Shown in pieces: positions 1-7,120 of a stretch of 53,317 nt of DNA (positions are counted from its first letter, which is position 1; each line of letters begins with the position of its first letter). A program made the translations under genes and the position numbers. Under the pieces are notes generated by a model. It made no database searches. It was not told the origin of the DNA and saw only the letters and a list, made by a program, of their open reading frames with translations. Source of the DNA: an uncultured Planctomycetia bacterium (GTDB taxonomy: Bacteria; Planctomycetota; Phycisphaerae; Phycisphaerales; SM1A02); NCBI GenBank assembly GCA_937871505.1, contig CALMPF010000072.1:1-53317 (forward strand), given 5' to 3'.

Positions 1-276
1 AGGTCGCATTACCACAGGCGCAGCGAGGACTTGTGTCGCTAGCTTCATGCCATTCGTGTCAGGATCCATTCTGCCGCGTCAGATTGCAGCCCGTCGCTCC
101 GCGCGAAGCGAGCCCGGGACGTGCAGCACGACCTCTGTCAGCGCGTGAGGAACCGCTCCTCCCCGACGCTGCCCGAGCGTGGTCCAAGAGACCCGGACGA
201 CGAAGGCGTCCTGACACCTTTCTGCCCCCATGCCACGAACTCCTGTTCTTGCCGCGCCCGGGAACGGATGTGGATC
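1..276. other. No gene recognised
   Basis: Overlapping reading frames on both strands give only arginine- and serine-rich translations typical of high-GC non-coding DNA. No tRNA, terminator or repeat was recognised. The stretch lies downstream of the minus-strand gene that ends at 277. Confidence 0.5.
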
Positions 277-1593
277 TCATGGGTTCTTCGGCTCGACGCG
301 AGGCGGAACGCCGGCGGTTCCAGCGCTGGAGTGCCAAGGCGCGGCAACCGCATCGACGAGTCGATCGAGGGAGGGTGGTGCCGTGACCAGCCCCTCTGAC
401 TTGAGAAGCTCGATCGCCTCGATTGCCGCGTCCCTCCGCCGCCTGTCGAGTGGCTCAAGCGCGGTCTTCAGATCCGGCTCGCGCTGGTGGAGCGATCGGC
501 CCGCGTGCGTGAGCGCCCAGTCCTTCCACGCCTCGACGCACAGGCGCTCCATCCGTCGCGAGTCCTCGTCCATGCGAGCGTCGAGGTCTTCGAGCGCCGT
601 GATCGCGCCGGCGCGGCTCACGGGATCGCCGTCTCGGCGCAGCTCGTCGATGAGCGAACGCAGGCTGAACGGATTGGGATGGACCGGCGGATAGCTCGCC
701 GCGAGAAACTCGTCCGTGAACGAGCGTCCCCGCTCCGCGCCGAGGCACTCGGCGATGCGCTGCGCCCAGTCGCGATTGGCCTCGACCAGCAGCCGCTCGA
801 TGCGCACGCGCGGTGCGTTGCGACGTCGCCGGCTCTCGATGATGGATGGACCTCCGCCCGAGACGGCAGTGAACTCGGCGGCATCGTCCGCCAGATCCCG
901 GAGCTTCATCCGGACGCGCTGCGCATGCAGGCCGTCGATCTCGTCCGCGTACCGCTCGAGAGCCCACACGAGGCATTCAGGACGCTCCTGCCCGAGCGTG
1001 CTGCCGACCGCTCGCTCCACGATCGGCTCGAGGCTGATGCGCGCGGGAAGGAGGTCGCACGCGAGCATCAGCATGTCATCCCGCCGCTGGACGAGGCGCC
1101 GGTGCTCGATCCTCGATCGCGACGCCTCATCCAACGACAGATCCTCGCCAAACTGAAGAAGCAGGCTCCGCTCGAGCGACGCCATCGAGGCGACCGCCCG
1201 GTTCCGATCGCTGACGAGGCGACCAAAGAGCGCTGCCGCCTCTGGAGACTCGTGGGGTCCCCGGCCGACGGCGCACTCCTCCGCGACCGCTCCAAGAGGC
1301 TCGATGAGCCGCTCATGAGCGTTCCGCATCTGAGTTTCGATCTGACCGAGCCGCTCGGAGACCGCTGCATCGGATCGCAGTTCGATCGGAAGTTCAGCAA
1401 TCACCCAGCGATAGGCGCCAGGTCCCGGTCTCCAGGGCAGCGCCACCTCGACGCGCGGCCGAGACGCGGGCACCTCGGGCATGACACTCCGCGAGGACTG
1501 CGCACTCGCGGCCAAGCCCTGTCCGGAGCACGCGACCGCGAGAAGAAGCGCAGCGAAGCACGCATGCTTCACGATCGGGGCGAGTGATTGCAT
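277..1593 (-). CDS. Exported protein of unknown function, helix-rich
   Basis: About 438 residues if translation starts at 1593, where an AAGGA Shine-Dalgarno sequence lies about 9 bases upstream; an ATG at 1611 lacks one. The N-terminus (MQSLAPIVKHACFAALLLAV) is a typical signal peptide. The AVAC that follows could act as a weak lipobox, so the product may be a lipoprotein. The mature part is charged and alanine/arginine-rich with many predicted helices. I recognise no catalytic motif or family. The small cysteine-rich exported protein lies 153 bp upstream on the same strand, so the two could be co-transcribed. Codon use looks like that of its neighbours. That it is a real gene is supported by the signal peptide and ribosome binding site; the function is unknown. 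Confidence 0.65.
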   Translation of the reverse strand: MQSLAPIVKHACFAALLLAVACSGQGLAASAQSSRSVMPEVPASRPRVEVALPWRPGPGAYRWVIAELPIELRSDAAVSERLGQIETQMRNAHERLIEPLGAVAEECAVGRGPHESPEAAALFGRLVSDRNRAVASMASLERSLLLQFGEDLSLDEASRSRIEHRRLVQRRDDMLMLACDLLPARISLEPIVERAVGSTLGQERPECLVWALERYADEIDGLHAQRVRMKLRDLADDAAEFTAVSGGGPSIIESRRRRNAPRVRIERLLVEANRDWAQRIAECLGAERGRSFTDEFLAASYPPVHPNPFSLRSLIDELRRDGDPVSRAGAITALEDLDARMDEDSRRMERLCVEAWKDWALTHAGRSLHQREPDLKTALEPLDRRRRDAAIEAIELLKSEGLVTAPPSLDRLVDAVAAPWHSSAGTAGVPPRVEPKNP

Positions 1594-1746
1594 TCGGTCG
1601 ACTTCCTTCATGCTCGCTCGACGCTGCGCACCGCACGCCTGCTCCGAACGCTCTGGCCTGAGCATCCGAGCCATCGACCAGCTCGTGGACACCGGCGAAG
1701 CACGCTCGTTCTTCAGAAAGAAGAACGAGCGGCTCTGTTCGGAGTA

Positions 1747-2136
1747 CTACGGGCACAGTCCAAACGGCGGGGAGAGATCCGGAATCCAGTTGGTGCAAGA
1801 GTACACCATCTCAGCACCGTAGATGCACGGATCCTCGTAGCTCGGACCGCATCCGATGGCGAGCTGATATCGACACCATCCGCGCGACACTCCGGGGAGC
1901 ACCGCATCGAACCCCGATTCGAGGCCTCGAACCGGCCTGAAGTAACTTTGCTCCCCGAGGAACTGGTGGAGACAGCTCCAGTCGCTGCACGTGAAACCGA
2001 AGCCAGGGTCGCCCAGCTCGTCGAAGAGCTCGCAACAGTCGGCCTCGGCGACACTGACGCAGTCAGAGGCGGCGCCGCCAAGAGCGGCGATCGCGGCCGC
2101 GGCCGCAGCGGCACGGATACAGCGTCGGACGTACAT
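1747..2136 (-). CDS. Small cysteine-rich exported protein
   Basis: About 129 residues starting at MYVRRCIRA, chosen because GGAGGAGA sits directly upstream of this ATG. The first 24 residues form an alanine-rich signal peptide ending near GGAAS. The mature protein has roughly ten cysteines in about 100 residues, including a CC pair and CSDWSC, GWC, IGC, DPC, YSC and GLC, together with many aromatic residues. This suggests a compact disulfide-bonded domain outside the cytoplasm. No known family was recognised. It is transcribed toward the 277-1593 gene. Function is unknown; the disulfide-rich fold is inferred from cysteine spacing only. Confidence 0.7.
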   Translation of the reverse strand: MYVRRCIRAAAAAAAIAALGGAASDCVSVAEADCCELFDELGDPGFGFTCSDWSCLHQFLGEQSYFRPVRGLESGFDAVLPGVSRGWCRYQLAIGCGPSYEDPCIYGAEMVYSCTNWIPDLSPPFGLCP

Positions 2137-2786
2137 GCCTTCTCCTCCTCGGCGCAAGCGCGCCTGCATCCAATGGGGCTCCGTGGCACTCAGCGCTCTC
2201 AGAGAGTGCACATCACGATCACCACGGCGATGCGTCGAACCGCCGACCTCCGCCCTGTGACGACTGGTGTCGAGCGCTCCGGGCAGATGGGAACGCACTT
2301 CCGGTGGATCTGAAGCGCGGATCGGAATCGACGTCAGTCGCTCTCGAATGAACCTCGAGGCACCTTACCCCCCCCGCCTCCGAGAAGTCAAGAGGGCGTC
2401 CCACATCACGAACCTGCTTGGTGATTCCACACCCGAGCGCGGCGCGAGGGGCTTCCCCAAGCCAGTGGCGGCCTCGCCGCATGCGCCGCGCTTTCTCCGC
2501 GAGGCGGTCTGAAGCGGCGCTTCCTCGGAGAGCACCGAAGCTGGCGGGCGCCGGTGGCCCCGGGGCGAGCGGACACACCTTCTTGAGCACACGAGCCGCG
2601 ACATGCGGCGAAGCGAAGCGCCGCGACCGGCCGCGGCCGCAGGAGCCAACGGGCTGGAGCGTCGGGTCGGATTCGACTTCGCTTGCCTCCCGGCGCTGGA
2701 GTGCTCGCCGCCTCGTCCGGTTGCAGTCTCGCGCGCGGGCGCGCTGCCCCCTGATCGCGCCGGTCGCGCCGGTCGCGCTGGTCGCG
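2137..2786. other. Divergent intergenic region, no gene recognised
   Basis: This separates the minus-strand cysteine-rich gene from the plus-strand EIIA-like gene and should hold both promoters, though no clear -10/-35 pair stands out. Near its right end, at about 2755-2787, four copies of a 9-bp unit close to GGTCGCGCC run up to the proposed EIIA start. Long open frames here give low-complexity arginine-rich translations and are rejected as genes. Confidence 0.5.
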
Positions 2787-3398
2787 ATGGCCCGCAGCGA
2801 CAGTGACATCATCCAGGATGTGGACGGCCTTGCGGATTCCTCTCTGGAGCGTCAGACCCACACGTGTCAACGGCCGAGCCTCCGGTCTGCGTCGATCGAC
2901 ACGCTCCGTCGTATCCTCGATGCGGTGTCGATCGAGCCGTTCCTGCTCCGCTCGCTGACGATGGTCGCCCCGCCCGCAGGCACGCGCGGCGAGCTCTTTC
3001 GGCTCTTCGCGGCCCGCGCGGCGCGGCGATTCCGCGGCCGGGAGGGGGCTCCGGACGCGGAGCGGCTCCTCGAGCTCCTCGAGCGCCGCGAGCGCGAGCT
3101 TCCGACCGTCGCGCCGGAGGGCATCGCCTTCCCGCACGCGATCGACGAGGCGATCCCCGAGTCGCTCATCGGCGCCGCGCTCCTTCGGCCGCCCGTGAAC
3201 TTCGCGGACGCGGGCCCGCCGGTCCGCCTCTCGTTCGTCCTCTTCGGCAGCGGCGCCACGCCGATCGTCCATGTGCGCACGCTCGCCCGGCTGGCGCGCA
3301 TCGCCCACGACGAGGTCGGACGCCGACGGCTCGTCGAAGCGTCGGACGATGCCGACCTCCATCGCCGGATCCTCGAGGAGGACCTGAAGCACCACTGA
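2787..3398 (+). CDS. PTS EIIA (fructose/nitrogen type) domain protein
   Basis: About 203 residues from ATG 2787. The C-terminal roughly 150 residues resemble the EIIA type-2 fold of PtsN and FruA. The segment IAFPHA contains the histidine (about H117) that is phosphorylated in this family. It is followed by a PVRLSFVLFGSG strand and the helical VRTLARLARI segment that matches the family's HLHTLSLVAKR region. No EI, HPr or sugar permease is nearby, so a regulatory PtsN-like role is more likely than sugar transport (inference). The start is uncertain: no Shine-Dalgarno sequence precedes 2787, a 9-bp tandem repeat runs into it, and the domain proper begins near residue 40, so a later GTG near 2925 is possible. 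The TatD gene follows after 12 bases, suggesting co-transcription. Confidence 0.75.
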   Translation: MARSDSDIIQDVDGLADSSLERQTHTCQRPSLRSASIDTLRRILDAVSIEPFLLRSLTMVAPPAGTRGELFRLFAARAARRFRGREGAPDAERLLELLERRERELPTVAPEGIAFPHAIDEAIPESLIGAALLRPPVNFADAGPPVRLSFVLFGSGATPIVHVRTLARLARIAHDEVGRRRLVEASDDADLHRRILEEDLKHH

Positions 3399-3410
3399 CC
3401 TCGACCGCCG

Positions 3411-4220
3411 ATGTTCGACACCCACTGCCATCTGACATTTCCTCAGTTCCGGGGACGAACCTCGGCGCTCCTCGATGCCGCCGCCGATGCAGGCGTGCGC
3501 GGAGCGATCACGATCTCGACGACGACGCGCGACTGCCTCGATGCCCTCGCGCTGGCAAGAAGCGATCCGCGTCTCTGGTGCACCGCGGGAATCCACCCGC
3601 TCCACAGCGACGAGCCGATCGAGTGGGCAAACCTCCGCACCGTCGCCGAAGATCCACGCTGCGTGGCGTGGGGAGAGCTGGGGCTCGACAACCACTACGA
3701 CCATCCCCCGCGGCAGACGCAGCGGCGCGTGCTCGAAGAGCAGCTTGCCCGCATCGAGGGGTGGCGCCGCGAGGGGCTCGATCTTCCGATCGTGGTGCAC
3801 TGCCGAGAGGCGTTCGACGACCTGATCCCGGTGCTCCGGGAGACCCCCTTCCCGCGCGATCGCTTCGTCTTTCACTGCTTCACCGCCGGTACCGCCGAGA
3901 TCCGCGCCGTGCTCGACTTCGGCGCCCACGTCTCCTTCACCGGCGTGGTCACTTTCGCCAACGCGCGGGACGTCTCGGCGGCCGCGCGGCTCGTCCCCGC
4001 CGACCGCATCATGGTCGAGACCGACGCTCCCTTTCTCAGCCCCGAACCGGTGCGATCGATGCGCACCAACGAACCCGCCAACGTCGCCCACATCCACCGC
4101 TTCCTCGCCCGGCTTCGGGGCGAGTCCGAGGGCGCCTTCGACGCTCAGGTCGATCGCACCGTGGAGTCGTTCTTCGGGATCACCCTCCCGCCGCCCGCGG
4201 AAGCCTCGGGGACCGCTTGA
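3411..4220 (+). CDS. tatD: TatD-family metal-dependent hydrolase (putative DNase)
   Basis: The 269-residue length is normal for TatD. Metal-binding and catalytic positions of the TIM-barrel amidohydrolase family are all present: DTHCHL at residues 3-8, AGIHP at 59-63, GELGLD with E89, VVHCRE with H130, FHCFTAG with H155 and ETDAPFL with D205. Family members act as 3'-5' exonucleases or D-aminoacyl-tRNA deacylases; which activity applies here cannot be told. It starts 12 bases after the EIIA-like gene. It ends before a stem-loop shared with the convergent HepT-like gene. Despite the name TatD is not part of the translocase, although tatC lies 1 kb downstream. Confidence 0.92.
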   Translation: MFDTHCHLTFPQFRGRTSALLDAAADAGVRGAITISTTTRDCLDALALARSDPRLWCTAGIHPLHSDEPIEWANLRTVAEDPRCVAWGELGLDNHYDHPPRQTQRRVLEEQLARIEGWRREGLDLPIVVHCREAFDDLIPVLRETPFPRDRFVFHCFTAGTAEIRAVLDFGAHVSFTGVVTFANARDVSAAARLVPADRIMVETDAPFLSPEPVRSMRTNEPANVAHIHRFLARLRGESEGAFDAQVDRTVESFFGITLPPPAEASGTA

Positions 4221-4231
4221 CTCCCGGTCCG

Positions 4232-4252
4232 GCACGCGCGGAGCGCGTGCCC
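4232..4252. terminator. Hairpin between convergent tatD and hepT-like genes
   Basis: GGCACGCGC, a GGA loop, and GCGCGTGCC form a perfect 9-bp stem. It lies 11 bases after the tatD stop and 22 bases before the stop of the minus-strand gene. There is no U tract on either side, so termination efficiency is uncertain. It may work in both directions. Confidence 0.55.
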
Positions 4253-4273
4253 AGCCCTGCGGCGAACGCACGG

Positions 4274-4678
4274 TCACGCTCTCACGACCGCGGCGACGAA
4301 GGCCCTGAAGTCCTCCAACCGAAGCTCGATGATCGAGCCGAGGATCGCCCGGCCAAGGCGCTGGTGCTCGTGAATCGCGACGGTGCGAAACCCGATCATC
4401 CGCTTCATCCGATCCGCGATCTCCGCATCGATGGCACCCGCATCGCAGAGGAGCGCGAAGGCATGGCGCGCCTCCTGAGGCAGCCCGGGCCGCCGGACCG
4501 CGACGAGATGCGAGGCGAGTCTGATCGCCTGCTCGCAGGCCCGCTGGAGGTTCAGGATCACCGCTTCCTCCACCGTGCGATCGACGAGCGAGCGCGCTCC
4601 CTCGGGGCAGAGCTCCGCGATCCGTGCCAAGCAGCGCTCGATCGACTCCACCTTGCTCGCGACGACATCACCCCGCAT
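4274..4678 (-). CDS. HepT-like (DUF86) RNase domain protein, no partner antitoxin
   Basis: 134 residues from the ATG at 4678 (MRGDVVASKVESIERCLARI), the usual length and opening of HepT/DUF86 proteins. These are the toxin RNases of type VII toxin-antitoxin pairs. The conserved active-site motif RX4HXY appears here as R98-TVAI-H103-E-H105, so the tyrosine that the MntA antitoxin AMPylates is a histidine. The remaining helices (VILNLQRACEQAIRLASHLV) fit the four-helix HEPN fold. No nucleotidyltransferase with a GSxxxG/DxD motif can be found on either side, so this gene is an orphan. It may be an inactive remnant, a HEPN domain with another role, or a toxin controlled elsewhere. Family assignment is fairly sure, activity is not. 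Confidence 0.8.
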   Translation of the reverse strand: MRGDVVASKVESIERCLARIAELCPEGARSLVDRTVEEAVILNLQRACEQAIRLASHLVAVRRPGLPQEARHAFALLCDAGAIDAEIADRMKRMIGFRTVAIHEHQRLGRAILGSIIELRLEDFRAFVAAVVRA

Positions 4679-5202
4679 GGCGCTGGCCCGGTCGGTTCCT
4701 CTCCCCGGTCCCTCTGGGAGCCCCTTCCCCCGTCCCTTCGAGACAGGGCGCAAAAGGCGAATCGATCGCTGGACGTCGCAGCTCATTCGAGAGGGCGCGC
4801 TCCGTCAGCGTCCCCATCGCCACCTGCTCCATCGCCTCTCGGTCGATCGCCGCGACCGCTGCCGCACCGGCATCCAGCAGAACCGCATCGGGCGGGAGGT
4901 TCACCGCGTCGATGAGAGCGGACGGGTCCGCGGCTTCCGGAGCGCACGGTCGGGACCCGCGGTGGCGCAGTCCTGAGACCTCGGGAGCGGGGTGCGCCGG
5001 AACTGGGATCGCCAGAACCGGGATCGCGGGAACTGGGATCGACGGAACTGGGATCGACGGAGCTGGGCTCTGCGGAGCTGGAGGTCGGCGGAGCTGGGCT
5101 CGGGGGAGATCGGCGGCGATCGGGACGAACGCCGTCGAGCGAGTGGGCGGCGAACTATCGTCCTGACCGCGCATCGGCGAGCACGCGCGGTCCCGCGCCC
5201 CG
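4679..5202. other. Intergenic region with a tandem repeat
   Basis: This lies between the divergent HepT-like gene and tatC. I searched it for an MntA-type antitoxin on the minus strand and found none. Its main content is the 15-bp tandem repeat at 4999-5104, listed separately. Confidence 0.5.
4999..5104. repeat. 15-bp tandem repeat, about seven units
   Basis: Units close to GGAACTGGGATCGAC run head to tail. Units 1-4 (4999-5058) are nearly identical; units 5-7 drift to GGAGCTGGGCTC forms, and one is 16 bases long. The unit is a multiple of three, so it reads as pentapeptides (NWDRR on plus, IPVPA/S on minus), but no credible gene contains it. It ends about 100 bp before the tatC start. Confidence 0.85.
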
Positions 5203-6309
5203 ATGGCCAAGCGACACACCGACGACGACCGGACCGGACAGGTGATGTCCTTCGGAGACCACCTCGACGAGCTGCGCCGCAGGCTCATTCTCGCGCTTGT
5301 CGCGCCGCTCCCGGTGGCGATCGCGATCTTCCTGGTCGCCGAGCCGATCCGACGGTTCCTCTGCCGTCCGCTGGTCGAGGCGCTGCGCGCGAACCGCCTG
5401 CCCACGCAGCTTCAGACGCTGCACCCCGTGGAAACGCTGATGCTCGACCTGAAGCTGGCGATCATCCTCGGGCTGGTCGTCGCGGGACCGTGGATCTTCT
5501 GGCAGGCGTGGCTCTTCGTCGCGCCCGGGCTCTACCGCCACGAGCGGCGCTTCGTGCGCTTCCTGCTTCCGGCGAGCGCGGTCCTGATGGTCTCGGGGCT
5601 GGCGCTGCTCTACTTCGTGATCCTCCCGCTGATGCTCACGATGCTGGTGAGCTTCGGCGTCACGAAGGACGGTGACGAACTCCCGCGACCGCGGCCGATC
5701 GACGCGCTCGAAGCCCGCGTCGAGGAGGCGACTCCGCCCGCGGACCAGGCCGCGCCGCCGAACGGGCTCGGTCCGCTTCTCATCCCCACGCTCGCCGTTC
5801 ACCCCGCCGAGCCGATGCCCGGTCAGGCGTGGATCAAGGTGCCGGAGAACCTCCTCTGCGTCGCCCTCGAGCGCGACGGCATGGTCGAGGTGCTCGCCTC
5901 GACGCTCGGGCGCGGCACGCTCGTCGTGCAGCAGTACCGGCTGAGCGAGTACATCAACTTCGTGCTCGTCATGACCGCGGGAGTGGCGCTGGGCTTCCAG
6001 CTTCCGCTGGTGATCCTGCTCCTCGGCTGGCTCGACATCCTCCGGCTCGAGACCCTCCGGAGCAATCGAAAGTACGCCCTCATGGCCTGCGCGGTGATCG
6101 CTGCGGTGATCACGCCGCCCGACATCGTCTCCATGGGCCTCACGCTGGTGCCGCTCTATCTGCTCTATGAGCTCGGCGTCCTCCTCCTTGCCTATCTGCC
6201 CGCGTGGCGCGTGCTGGGGCTCGATCCGCCCCGAGCCGCGCCGGCTCCGGTCGCCGCGGGCGGGACGGTCCGACGCGGCGACGCGATCGACCAGGCGGGC
6301 GGCCCGTGA
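5203..6309 (+). CDS. tatC: Sec-independent protein translocase TatC with long periplasmic insert
   Basis: 368 residues against about 250 for E. coli TatC. The hallmark cytoplasmic N-terminus MSFGDHLDELRRRL is at residues 15-28, FVAPGLYRHERR at 105-116, and the conserved TPPDIVSM near 304-311. Membrane segments lie near 29-46, 84-106, 118-148, 251-276 and 291-331. Between the third and fourth there is an extra stretch of about 100 residues (150-248) rich in proline and charged residues. TatC binds twin-arginine signal peptides and docks TatA; no tatA or tatB is in the window. The gene starts after a tandem repeat, and the tadA gene begins shortly after its end, probably in the same transcript. 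Confidence 0.95.
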   Translation: MAKRHTDDDRTGQVMSFGDHLDELRRRLILALVAPLPVAIAIFLVAEPIRRFLCRPLVEALRANRLPTQLQTLHPVETLMLDLKLAIILGLVVAGPWIFWQAWLFVAPGLYRHERRFVRFLLPASAVLMVSGLALLYFVILPLMLTMLVSFGVTKDGDELPRPRPIDALEARVEEATPPADQAAPPNGLGPLLIPTLAVHPAEPMPGQAWIKVPENLLCVALERDGMVEVLASTLGRGTLVVQQYRLSEYINFVLVMTAGVALGFQLPLVILLLGWLDILRLETLRSNRKYALMACAVIAAVITPPDIVSMGLTLVPLYLLYELGVLLLAYLPAWRVLGLDPPRAAPAPVAAGGTVRRGDAIDQAGGP

Positions 6310-6428
6310 GGCATGGGCAGCGCGTCGCGGGCGCGCGGCGCGGACGCATCGCAGCGGCGATCGTGCGCCGACGGATGCTCGAGCTGCGGCGCCTCAGGAG
6401 GGAGAGTCCCGGCGGCGAGGCGCGGGCC

Positions 6429-7028
6429 ATGCCGCGAGAAGCGCCGCCCGCCGCAGCGCAGCGCAGGAATCGCGGCGCGGGGCAGCGCCGATCGCCGTCG
6501 CGCGGCGACATCTCCGCATTCGACATCGCGATGGTCGAGCGCGCCCTGCGGCTCGCCCGGCGCGCCGCGGCCGAGGGGGAGGTGCCCGTGGCTGCCGTCG
6601 TCTACCGCGATGGCGTCATGCTGGGCGAGGCGTACAACCGCCGCGAGGGCGTTCCCGATCCACTCGGGCACGCGGAGCTGCTCGCGCTCCGCGCGGCGGG
6701 CGAGCGCCTGGGCCATTGGCGCCTCGCGGGCTGCTCGATCGCCGTGACCCTCGAACCCTGCACGATGTGCGCCGGCGCCCTGGTCAACGCGCGCGTCGCC
6801 CGGCTGATCTACGGCGCCGCGGACATCAAGAGCGGCGCCTGCGAATCGCTCTACGCGATCCCGGAGGATCACCGGCTGAACCACCGCCTCACCGTCGTCC
6901 GCGGGGTGTTCGCGCGCGAGAGCGCGGCGCTGCTCGGACGCTTCTTCGCCGCACGGCGCGCCGCGGCGGCGAAGCGGGGGCGACCGGCGGAGCCCGGCGG
7001 AGATCGCGGACCGATCGCCGAGGCGTGA
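6429..7028 (+). CDS. tadA: tRNA-specific adenosine deaminase
   Basis: About 199 residues from ATG 6429. This enzyme converts A34 of tRNA-Arg(ACG) to inosine. The zinc site is complete: H81-A-E83 with the proton-shuttling glutamate (HAELLALR), and P110-C111-TM-C114 (TLEPCTMCAGAL). The conserved GAADIKSGACESL and LNHRLTVVRGV segments near the C-terminus match bacterial TadA. The first 30 residues are a basic, low-complexity extension; starting at ATG 6531 would give a protein of the usual length, and earlier in-frame ATGs (6375, 6204) also exist. It lies 119 bp after tatC and ends inside an inverted repeat shared with the convergent hydrolase gene. Confidence 0.93.
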   Translation: MPREAPPAAAQRRNRGAGQRRSPSRGDISAFDIAMVERALRLARRAAAEGEVPVAAVVYRDGVMLGEAYNRREGVPDPLGHAELLALRAAGERLGHWRLAGCSIAVTLEPCTMCAGALVNARVARLIYGAADIKSGACESLYAIPEDHRLNHRLTVVRGVFARESAALLGRFFAARRAAAAKRGRPAEPGGDRGPIAEA

Positions 7029-7120
7029 CCGGCTCGGGGGTGATTCAGCCTGGCGATCGCCGAAGGGCGGCGCTCGCGGCGCGCCGAGCGGCGAGGGATC
7101 GCGCCGCGAAGAGCCGGTCA
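7026..7120. terminator. Inverted repeat enclosing both stop codons of convergent genes
   Basis: TGACCGGCTC at 7026-7035 is exactly complementary to GAGCCGGTCA at 7111-7120. The first arm starts with the TGA of tadA and the second ends with the reverse-complement stop codon of the hydrolase gene. The 75 bases between the arms are GC-rich and can fold further (GGCGATCGCC at 7052-7061 is self-complementary). It may be a shared bidirectional transcription end; there is no U tract. Confidence 0.5.

Noticed and set aside
4680..5200. MntA-type antitoxin for the HepT-like gene
   Set aside because: No GSxxxG or DxD nucleotidyltransferase motif in any minus-strand frame; the only open frame is made of tandem-repeat translation.
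6204..6428. Longer N-terminus for TadA starting inside tatC
   Set aside because: Would add 75 arginine-rich residues overlapping tatC, absent from the family; conserved sequence starts after residue 30 of the chosen form.
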